This document shows, piece by piece, positions 1 to 4,627 of a DNA stretch of 6,325 nucleotides; within the stretch, counting starts at the first letter, position 1; the number at the start of each line of letters is the position of its first letter. Position numbers and translations under genes: made by a program. Source of the stretch: Jatrophihabitans sp. (lineage in GTDB: Bacteria; Actinomycetota; Actinomycetes; Mycobacteriales; Jatrophihabitantaceae); assembly GCA_004299665.1 (NCBI GenBank), contig SCQZ01000054.1, positions 1-6,325 on the forward strand, given 5' to 3'. Below the pieces are notes generated by a model. The model was not told where the DNA came from. It worked only from the letters and a program-made list of their open reading frames with translations, and searched no databases.

Positions 1-70
1 CATGGTCACGCTGATCTGGCTGTACATCGAGATCCTGCGGCTGCTGAGCTACCTGTCCAGCCGCAACTGA
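1..70 (+). CDS. C-terminal end of a membrane protein, probably Bax inhibitor-1/YccA family (5' end outside the window)
   Basis: Only the last 22 codons are visible, in the frame beginning at base 2 and ending with TGA at 68-70. The peptide is a hydrophobic helix (VTLIWLYIEILRLLSYL) followed by a short polar tail, SSRN. Tails of the form 'LIWLYxEILRLLSxL' are what I recall from the last segment of actinobacterial Bax inhibitor-1/YccA multipass membrane proteins. These are about 250-300 residues long and are linked to membrane stress and Ca2+/protease modulation, with no firm role in actinomycetes. The in-frame ATG at 2-4 is taken to be an internal Met rather than a start, because nothing upstream is visible and 22 residues would not make a protein of this kind. 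The gene converges on the aminotransferase and probably stops at the hairpin at 91-136. The family call rests on a very short peptide and is moderate at best. Confidence 0.55.
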   Translation, partial: MVTLIWLYIEILRLLSYLSSRN

Positions 71-90
71 GCGCCGCACGCGCCTATTGC

Positions 91-136
91 ACGAGGCCCG
101 GGGCCCGATCCGAACGGATCGGGCCCCGGGCCTCGT
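91..136. terminator. Perfect 22-bp inverted repeat, probable bidirectional terminator
   Basis: Bases 91-112 are the exact reverse complement of 115-136, with only AA between them. Allowing for a minimal loop, this gives a stem of about 21 bp with a GAAC tetraloop. The stem is mostly G:C. It sits 20 bases after the stop of the left gene and 25 bases beyond the stop of the converging aminotransferase, so it can end both transcripts. No run of Ts follows on either strand. That is common for hairpin terminators of high-GC actinomycetes, but leaves the mechanism unproven. Confidence 0.8.
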
Positions 137-161
137 TGCAGCCGTCGGGGAAACGGCGGCG

Positions 162-1526
162 TCAGCCGGTGTAGTGGCGGTCCGTGACGTCCAGGGCCTG
201 GTCGAGGATCGCGATCCCCTCCGCGACCTCGTCCGCCGACGTCGTGCACGGCGGCACCACGTGGGTGCGATTGCCCGCCACCATCGGCCAGAGCCCGCGC
301 TGCTTGCACGCCGCCGCGAACTCGGCCATCGGCGCGGCATCGGCGCCCTTGGCGTTGAACGGCACGAGCGGCTCGCGGGTCACTCGGTCGCGCACCAACT
401 CCAGCGCCCAGAAGACGCCCAGGCCGCGGACCTCGCCGACGGACGGGTGGTTCGCGGCGAGCTTGGCCAACCCCGGCGCGATCACGTCGGTGCCCAGGGC
501 GCGGGCGTGCTCGACGATCCCCTCCTCCTTGAAGATGGTGATCGAGGCGACGGCCGCCGCGCAGCCGAGCGGGTGGCCGGAGTAGGTGAGCCCGCCGGGG
601 TACACCCGGTCGCGGAACGCGTCGTAGATCCGTTCGGAGATGATCACGCCGCCGAGCGGGACATACCCGGAGTTGACCCCCTTGGCGAAGGTGATCAGGT
701 CGGGCGTGACGCCCCAGTGGTCGACGGCGAACCACTCGCCGCAGCGCCCGAACCCCGCCATGACCTCGTCGGCGATCATCACGATGCCGAACTCGTCGCA
801 CAGCGCGCGCACGCCCGCCAGGTACCCGGGCGGAGGCACCAGGATGCCGTTGGTGCCGACGACCGTCTCCGAGATGATCGCTGCCACCGAGTCCGGTCCC
901 TCGAAGGTGACGACGTCGCGCAGGTGCGCCAGCGCGCGCTGCGTCTCCTCCTCGGGCGAGGTCGCGGAGAACGGCGAACGGTACGGGTATGGGCCGAAGA
1001 AGTGCACGATGCCGGGCTCGCCGGGCTCGCTGCCCCAGCGGCGCGGCTCGCCGGTCATCGCGATCGCCCCGGCCGTCGCGCCGTGGTAGCTGCGGTAGGC
1101 CGCGAGCACCTTGAAGCGGCCGCTGCTGATGCGCGCCATCCGCATCGCGTTCTCGGTCGCCTCGGCGCCGCCGTTGGTGAAGAACACGTGGTTCAGCCCG
1201 TCCGGCGCCACCTGCGCGATGAGCCGGGCGGCCTCGCTGCGCGCGTCGTTCGCGAAGGAGGGCTGTATGGTGCACAGCCGGCCGGCCTGCTCCTGGATCG
1301 CGGCGACCAGCCGGGGGTGCTGGTAGCCGATGTTCACGTTCACCAGCTGGCTGGAGAAGTCCAGGAAGCGCCGGCCGTCGTAGTCGGTGAAGTACGACCC
1401 GGACGCCGACGCGATCGGCAGCGGGTCGAGCGCACCCTGCGCCGACCAGGAGTGGAAGACGTGGGCGCGGTCCAGGGCCTTCACCGTGGCGCCGTCGCTC
1501 GCCAGTCCCCGCAGTGCGCTGTCCAT
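162..1526 (-). CDS. Class III (omega-amino acid) aminotransferase, PLP-dependent
   Basis: A 454-residue cytoplasmic fold-type I transaminase, full length for the class. It should move the terminal amino group of an omega- or beta-amino acid to a 2-oxoacid, leaving a semialdehyde. Visible motifs in order are: the phosphate-binding loop TNGGAEATENA (117-127), YHG (147-149) for ring stacking, the pyridine-N aspartate D253 in IADEVMAGFGR, Schiff-base lysine K282 in FAKGVNSG, T314 in GGLTYSGHPLG, and R367 in VRGLG, the usual carboxylate-binding arginine. The N-terminal HVFHSWSAQG (22-31) matches my memory of actinobacterial proteins usually named taurine--2-oxoglutarate or 'aspartate family' aminotransferases. 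The exact donor is therefore open: beta-alanine, 3-aminoisobutyrate, GABA or taurine. The start is ATG 1526, with AGGAG seven bases upstream. It follows mmsA by 10 bases, which argues that its product feeds MmsA and so favours beta-alanine or 3-aminoisobutyrate. It ends at the shared hairpin 91-136. Confidence 0.93.
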   Translation of the reverse strand: MDSALRGLASDGATVKALDRAHVFHSWSAQGALDPLPIASASGSYFTDYDGRRFLDFSSQLVNVNIGYQHPRLVAAIQEQAGRLCTIQPSFANDARSEAARLIAQVAPDGLNHVFFTNGGAEATENAMRMARISSGRFKVLAAYRSYHGATAGAIAMTGEPRRWGSEPGEPGIVHFFGPYPYRSPFSATSPEEETQRALAHLRDVVTFEGPDSVAAIISETVVGTNGILVPPPGYLAGVRALCDEFGIVMIADEVMAGFGRCGEWFAVDHWGVTPDLITFAKGVNSGYVPLGGVIISERIYDAFRDRVYPGGLTYSGHPLGCAAAVASITIFKEEGIVEHARALGTDVIAPGLAKLAANHPSVGEVRGLGVFWALELVRDRVTREPLVPFNAKGADAAPMAEFAAACKQRGLWPMVAGNRTHVVPPCTTSADEVAEGIAILDQALDVTDRHYTG

Positions 1527-1533
1527 GGTCGGG

Positions 1534-1539
1534 CTCCTA
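1534..1539 (-). promoter_or_regulatory. Ribosome binding site overlapping the mmsA stop codon
   Basis: On the minus strand the bases read TAGGAG: TAG (1539-1537) ends mmsA and AGGAG (1538-1534) is the ribosome binding site of the aminotransferase, seven bases before its ATG. A ribosome finishing mmsA therefore uncovers or occupies this site. This suggests translational coupling of the two enzymes. Confidence 0.75.
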
Positions 1540-3078
1540 TCGCGTCGTCGGGAAGCCGAGGTCGATCGTCGAGGTCGCCGGGTCCGGCCACTTCGACGTT
1601 ACGACCTTGCCACGCGTGTAGAACGTGACGCCCTCCGGCCCGTACATGTGGGTGTCGCCGAACAGCGAGTTCCGCCAGCCACCGAAGGAGTAGTAGGCGA
1701 CGGGCGTGGGGATCGGGACGTTGATGCCGACCATGCCGACCTCGACGTCGAACTGGAACCGCCGCGCCGCGCCGCCGTCCCGGGTGAAGATCGCGGTGCC
1801 GTTCGCGAACGGGTTGGCGTTGATCAACTCGATCGCCTCCTCGTACGTGTCGGCACGCACGACGGCCAGCACCGGGCCGAAGATCTCGTCGGTGTAGACG
1901 CTCATGTCGGGGGTGACGCCGTCCAGCAGCGTCGCGCCGACGAAGAACCCTCCCTCGGCGGCTACGCCCCCACTGCCGGGGGTACCCCCGTCCGATGGGA
2001 CGAATCCTCCGGCCGGCCCGTCCCGGCCGTCGACGACCACCTTCGCACCCGACTTCTCGCCGGCGGCGATGTAGCCGGCCACCTTGTCGCGGTGCTCGGC
2101 GGTGATCAGGGGCCCCATGTCGGTGCCCGGTGCCGCGCCGTCCCCGATCTGCAGCTTCGGGATGCGGGCCGCGATCGCCTCCACGAACCGGTCGCCGATC
2201 CCGCCGACGGCCACCGCCACCGAGATCGCCATACACCGTTCCCCGGCGGCCCCGTAGGCAGCGGACACGGCGGCGTCGGCGGCGAGGTCCAGGTCCGCGT
2301 CGGGCAGCACCAGCATGTGGTTCTTGGCGCCGCCGAGCGCCTGCACCCGCTTGCCGCGCGCGGTGCCGCGCTCGTAGATGCTGCGCGCGACCGGGGTGGA
2401 GCCGACGAAGCTGATCGCGGCGACGTCGGGGTGCTCGATGAGGGCGTCGACGGCGACGCGGTCACCCTGGACCACGGTGAACACGCCGTCGGGCAGCCCG
2501 GCCCGCTTCCACAACTCGGCGAGCACCAGCGAGGCGGACGGGTCCTTCTCGCTCGGCTTGAGCACGAAGGCGTTGCCGCAGGCGATCGCGTTGGCGGCCA
2601 TCCACAGCGGCACCATCGCCGGGAAGTTGAAGGGTGTGATGCCCGCGACGACGCCGAGCGGTTGGCGGATCGAGTAGACGTCGATGCCGGTGGAGACCTG
2701 CTCGCTGAAGCCGCCCTTGAGCAGTTCCGGGACGCCGCAGGCGTACTCCACGTTCTCCAGGCCGCGCCCCACCTCCGCGGCGGCGTCGGACAGGACCTTG
2801 CCGTGCTCGGCGGTGATCACCTTCGCGAGGTCGTCGGTCGCGTCGTGCAGCAGTTGCCGGAACGCGAAGAGGATCGCCGAGCGCCGCGACAGCGACGTCG
2901 AGCGCCACTCCCGGGCGGCGCCCGTGGCGCTGGCCACGGCACGCTGCACCTCGGCCGCCGAGGCGAGGTCGACATCGCCGCTGCGCAGGCCCGTCGCGGG
3001 GTTGTAGACCGGTGCGGTGCGCCCGGACGTGCCCGCGGTGACCGTGCCGTCGACCCAATGTGAGATACGTGTGCTCAC
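1537..3078 (-). CDS. mmsA: CoA-acylating (methyl)malonate-semialdehyde dehydrogenase
   Basis: A 513-residue cytoplasmic aldehyde dehydrogenase of the MmsA/IolA type. It converts malonate or methylmalonate semialdehyde with NAD+ and CoA to acetyl-CoA or propionyl-CoA plus CO2. Motifs include ITAEHGK (88-94), TPFNFPAMVPLWM (148-160), the cofactor-fold FVGSTPVA (224-231), and QALGGAKNH (246-254), which replaces the general-base Glu motif (ELGG) of hydrolytic aldehyde dehydrogenases and marks this CoA-dependent subfamily. The nucleophile is C282 in AAGERCMA. R281 next to it and R105 in GRGLEN match the two arginines known to hold the substrate carboxylate in B. subtilis IolA. EIFGPVL lies at 398-404. 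The start is GTG 3078 with GAGGA five bases upstream; a hairpin covers this start. An unusual Gly-rich stretch at residues 354-377 makes the protein longer than the usual ~490-500. Expected roles are valine, pyrimidine/beta-alanine or inositol breakdown; the adjoining aminotransferase favours beta-amino acids. Confidence 0.96.
   Translation of the reverse strand: MSTRISHWVDGTVTAGTSGRTAPVYNPATGLRSGDVDLASAAEVQRAVASATGAAREWRSTSLSRRSAILFAFRQLLHDATDDLAKVITAEHGKVLSDAAAEVGRGLENVEYACGVPELLKGGFSEQVSTGIDVYSIRQPLGVVAGITPFNFPAMVPLWMAANAIACGNAFVLKPSEKDPSASLVLAELWKRAGLPDGVFTVVQGDRVAVDALIEHPDVAAISFVGSTPVARSIYERGTARGKRVQALGGAKNHMLVLPDADLDLAADAAVSAAYGAAGERCMAISVAVAVGGIGDRFVEAIAARIPKLQIGDGAAPGTDMGPLITAEHRDKVAGYIAAGEKSGAKVVVDGRDGPAGGFVPSDGGTPGSGGVAAEGGFFVGATLLDGVTPDMSVYTDEIFGPVLAVVRADTYEEAIELINANPFANGTAIFTRDGGAARRFQFDVEVGMVGINVPIPTPVAYYSFGGWRNSLFGDTHMYGPEGVTFYTRGKVVTSKWPDPATSTIDLGFPTTR
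1951..2019 (-). other. Gly-rich in-frame extra segment in mmsA with atypical codon use
   Basis: This stretch encodes residues 354-376 of MmsA, between the conserved VVVDGR and GGFFVGATLL blocks. Family members I recall have only about ten residues there; this one has about 24. The segment is Gly/Pro/Ser-rich. It holds a cluster of A- or T-ending codons (GGA twice, CCA, GGT, AGT, GTA, GGA) that are rare in the surrounding gene, and it contains the palindrome at 1977-1990. The reading frame is kept. A surface loop expansion, possibly from insertion of a small repeat, is the likely explanation. Confidence 0.55.
1967..1990. repeat. Palindrome CGGGGGTACCCCCG with a third C5 arm, inside mmsA
   Basis: Bases 1977-1990 form a perfect 14-bp palindrome centred on GTAC. 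A further CCCCC at 1967-1971 can instead pair with the GGGGG at 1978-1982 across a six-base loop, so two mutually exclusive hairpins are possible. From memory, similar GGGGGTACCCCC cores turn up repeatedly in actinomycete genomes. Membership of a dispersed repeat family here is a guess. Confidence 0.5.
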
Positions 3079-3111
3079 GCGCGTCCTCGCTTCGCTGCGG
3101 GCGCGCGTGAG
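3074..3111 (-). promoter_or_regulatory. Inverted repeat enclosing the mmsA ribosome binding site and start codon
   Basis: CTCACGCGCG at 3074-3083 is the exact reverse complement of 3102-3111, with an 18-base spacer. In the mmsA transcript the stem would bury the GTG start codon (3078-3076), while the GAGGA ribosome binding site (3088-3084) lies in the loop. It may control translation initiation as an RNA hairpin, or act as a DNA operator. The repeat is exact; the function is inferred. Confidence 0.45.
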
Positions 3112-3131
3112 GCACCACGAGCGCTGTGCCT
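3110..3131. repeat. Short inverted repeat AGGCAC-N10-GTGCCT in the mmsA leader
   Basis: AGGCAC (3110-3115) and GTGCCT (3126-3131) are exact inverted arms with 10 bases between them. The repeat lies in the presumed mmsA 5' leader and shares two bases (3110-3111) with the start-codon hairpin, so the two structures would compete slightly. It could be an operator of about 22 bp or a minor RNA hairpin. Arms of this length can arise by chance. Confidence 0.3.
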
Positions 3132-3136
3132 ACTGA

Positions 3137-3157
3137 TTCGCTCACTACGTTCGCTCA
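3137..3157. repeat. Tandem direct repeat TTCGCTCA-N5-TTCGCTCA
   Basis: Two identical copies of TTCGCTCA (3137-3144 and 3150-3157) are separated by CTACG, a 13-base period. The complementary reading gives the 'GAGCGAACGTAGTGAGCGAA' type of sequence. I recall this from many intergenic regions of actinomycetes, where it yields spurious proteins beginning MSERSER. A related TTCGCTG lies at 3091-3097. The stretch sits between the probable mmsA promoter and its start codon. It is more likely a dispersed intergenic repeat than a specific operator. Confidence 0.5.
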
Positions 3158-3165
3158 TGCGGTCG

Positions 3166-3194
3166 AGATTACGTGACAACCATGCGCAACACAA
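3166..3194 (-). promoter_or_regulatory. Candidate mmsA promoter (-35 TTGTGT, -10 TAATCT)
   Basis: Read on the minus strand, TTGTGT (3194-3189) is followed after 17 bases by TAATCT (3171-3166), which fits the TAnnnT pattern of actinobacterial housekeeping promoters. Transcription would begin near 3159, giving a leader of about 80 bases that contains the direct repeat and both inverted repeats. The region stands out as A+T-rich in a very G+C-rich window. The -35 match is weak, so this is a best candidate only. Confidence 0.35.
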
Positions 3195-3225
3195 AGCCGA
3201 GTATGCTATGTTACAAACTGTGACA
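3169..3225. promoter_or_regulatory. Candidate operator region with repeated TTAC...GTGACA
   Basis: TTACGTGACA (3169-3178) recurs as TTAC-N5-GTGACA (3211-3225), with the two GTGACA cores 47 bases apart and in the same orientation. ACAAA also occurs twice (3191-3195 and 3213-3217), 22 bases or two helical turns apart. MocR-type regulators such as GabR and PdxR bind direct repeats in the divergent promoter between themselves and their target. These repeats overlap both candidate promoters here. Which of them, if any, is the real site cannot be decided from one sequence. Confidence 0.35.
3207..3222 (+). promoter_or_regulatory. Candidate -10 (TATGTT) directly before a GTG start: leaderless regulator mRNA
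   Basis: TATGTT at 3207-3212 fits TAnnnT and lies seven bases before GTG 3220. Transcription would therefore begin at or next to the start codon. No Shine-Dalgarno sequence precedes GTG 3220, which suits a leaderless transcript, a common arrangement in actinobacteria. An overlapping alternative -10 is TATGCT (3202-3207). No convincing -35 is visible. Confidence 0.4.
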
Positions 3226-4569
3226 GCGAGTCGGTTGCTCGGCGTGGTCGAGGAGCGCATGGCCGAGCCGACCGCGCGGGGGCTGGCCGCCGCCGTGGGC
3301 CGCGCGGTCGGCGAGGGCCGGCTGGCCGACGGCGACAAGCTGCCGCCGATCCGGACGGTCGCCACCCAGCTCGGCCTGTCCCCGACGACGGTGAGCGCCG
3401 CGTGGGGCCTGCTCGCCCGGGCCGGCACGGTCCGCACCGACGGCCGCCGGGGCACGGTGATCACGGTTCGCGCGGTCGGACCGTCGCGGTACCGCAGTGC
3501 GCTCACCGGGGGCAAGCTGTTCGCGCAGGACCTGTCCACGGGGACGCCGGACCCGGCCCTGCTGCCCGACCTGCGCGCGGCGTTGCGGCGCGTGGTCCCG
3601 CCCGCCGAGCCGGCCACCTACCTCGACGACCCGGTGCTGCCCGAACTCGCGGACCTGCTGCGCGCGGACTGGCCGTTCCGCGCCGAGCGGCTGACCGTCG
3701 TCGACGGGGCGATGGACGCGCTGCACCTGATCGCCACCACCCACCTGCGGCTGGGGCAGCGGGTCGCCGTCGAGCAGCCGTGCTTCCCGCCGCTGCTGGA
3801 CCTGCTCGACGCGGTGGGCGCGGTACCGGTCGCCGTCGAGGTCGACGACGACGGCCCGCTGCCCGGCCAGGTGGCGCAGGCGCTGGCCGTGGGCGCCGAG
3901 GCGCTGTTCCTCCAACCCCGCGGCCAGAACCCCTCGGGCGCTTCGCTGACGCCGGAGCGGGTCGCGCGGCTGGCCGCGATCCTGCGCGATGCCGACGTGC
4001 TCGTCGTGGAGGACGACTCGGCCGGCGCGGTGGCCGCGACCCCGGCGCTCAGCCTCGGCGACGCGCTGCCGGACCGGACGCTGCACGTGCGCAGCTACTC
4101 CAAGTCGCACGGGCCGGACCTGCGACTGGCGGCGCTGGGCGGCCCGGCCGCGCTCGTCGACCCGGTCGTGGACCGGCGCTTCCTGGGTCAGGGCTGGACC
4201 AGCCGGCTGCTGCAGCGGGTGCTGGTCGACCTGCTCACGCATGCGCCGTCGGTGCGCGCGGTCCAGCGCGCGCAGCGCGAGTACGCCCGGCGGCGGGCGG
4301 CCGTCGTCGGGGCGCTGGCCCGCGCGGGGGTGCCGGTCGGCGGCAAGGACGGGCTGAACATCTGGGTGCCGGTGCTGGACGAGCAGGCCGCGGTGCTGCT
4401 GCTCGCGACGCGGGGGATCGGGGTGTCGGCCGGGCGCCCGTTCGCCGTCCGTCCCGGCCAGGCCCCGCACCTGCGGGTGACGGTCGGCCTGGTGGCGGCG
4501 GGGCACGCGGAACTCGCCGCCGCGCTCGCGGACGCCTCGCGCGCCGGCCCGCGTGCCGCAGCCCGCTGA
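3220..4569 (+). CDS. MocR-family (GntR winged helix + aminotransferase-like) PLP-dependent transcriptional regulator
   Basis: From GTG 3220 the protein has 449 residues, typical for MocR regulators. A GntR-like winged helix comes first (TARGLAAAVGRAVGEGRL, then LPPIRTVATQLGLSPTTVSAAWGLL and a wing RGTVITV). It is followed by a fold-type I aminotransferase-like domain with QNPSG (asparagine to the PLP ring), VVEDDS (ring-nitrogen aspartate) and SYSKSHGPDLRL, whose lysine should bind PLP. The position after VVEDD, usually Tyr in MocR proteins, is Ser. The frame stays open upstream to ATG 3157 and ATG 3208. Starting at 3157 would place the candidate mmsA promoter within the gene and add residues unlike the family, so GTG 3220 is preferred without certainty. 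It is divergent from mmsA and most likely controls it, probably sensing the amino acid substrate as a PLP adduct. Some MocR proteins are annotated as plain aminotransferases; the helix-turn-helix rules that out here. Confidence 0.92.
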   Translation: MTASRLLGVVEERMAEPTARGLAAAVGRAVGEGRLADGDKLPPIRTVATQLGLSPTTVSAAWGLLARAGTVRTDGRRGTVITVRAVGPSRYRSALTGGKLFAQDLSTGTPDPALLPDLRAALRRVVPPAEPATYLDDPVLPELADLLRADWPFRAERLTVVDGAMDALHLIATTHLRLGQRVAVEQPCFPPLLDLLDAVGAVPVAVEVDDDGPLPGQVAQALAVGAEALFLQPRGQNPSGASLTPERVARLAAILRDADVLVVEDDSAGAVAATPALSLGDALPDRTLHVRSYSKSHGPDLRLAALGGPAALVDPVVDRRFLGQGWTSRLLQRVLVDLLTHAPSVRAVQRAQREYARRRAAVVGALARAGVPVGGKDGLNIWVPVLDEQAAVLLLATRGIGVSAGRPFAVRPGQAPHLRVTVGLVAAGHAELAAALADASRAGPRAAAR

Positions 4570-4627
4570 CGGCCCGCCGGGACGATCTCGCGATCTCACC
4601 GTCCGCGGACCGTGGCGCCCTGCCAGG
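4570..4627. other. Convergent intergenic gap with a 10-bp palindrome
   Basis: Fifty-eight bases separate the regulator stop from the stop of the P1 peptidase gene on the other strand. The gap holds GTCCGCGGAC (4601-4610), a perfect 10-bp palindrome whose flanks CAC/GTG can add three pairs across one C:C mismatch. It also holds a doubled CGATCTC (4583-4597 region). A weak shared terminator is possible, but there is no long stem or T run as at 91-136. Confidence 0.25.

Noticed and set aside
49..1275. 408-codon minus-strand frame overlapping the aminotransferase in another frame
   Set aside because: Composition is Arg/Gly/Ala-rich and unlike any protein; it is a shifted reading of the real gene.
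87..1628. Long open frame on the plus strand opposite the aminotransferase
   Set aside because: The protein is Arg/Gly/His-rich with no recognisable motif, and lies antisense to a gene with complete catalytic motifs. It is the usual by-product of high-GC third-position bias.
1967..2019. Frameshift or assembly error in mmsA
   Set aside because: The conserved blocks on either side are in the same frame with no stop, so the unusual stretch is a length difference, not a break.
1387..3063. 558-codon open frame on the plus strand opposite mmsA
   Set aside because: Low-complexity Arg/Asp/Val/Gly composition and no domain. The minus strand encodes an intact MmsA over the same bases.
3126..3225. PLP- or amino acid-binding riboswitch in the mmsA leader
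   Set aside because: The leader is short, and I see only small inverted repeats and none of the known riboswitch core motifs.
3075..3617. Minus-strand frame across the divergent promoter, ending in MSERSER-type sequence and an Arg-rich tail
   Set aside because: It runs antisense through the regulator's start and winged helix and across both candidate promoters. The MSERSER string comes from the intergenic direct repeat, not from a protein.
3211..4599. Minus-strand open frame antisense to the regulator
   Set aside because: Arg/Gln/Val-rich shadow with no motif; the plus strand has a complete helix-turn-helix and PLP domain.
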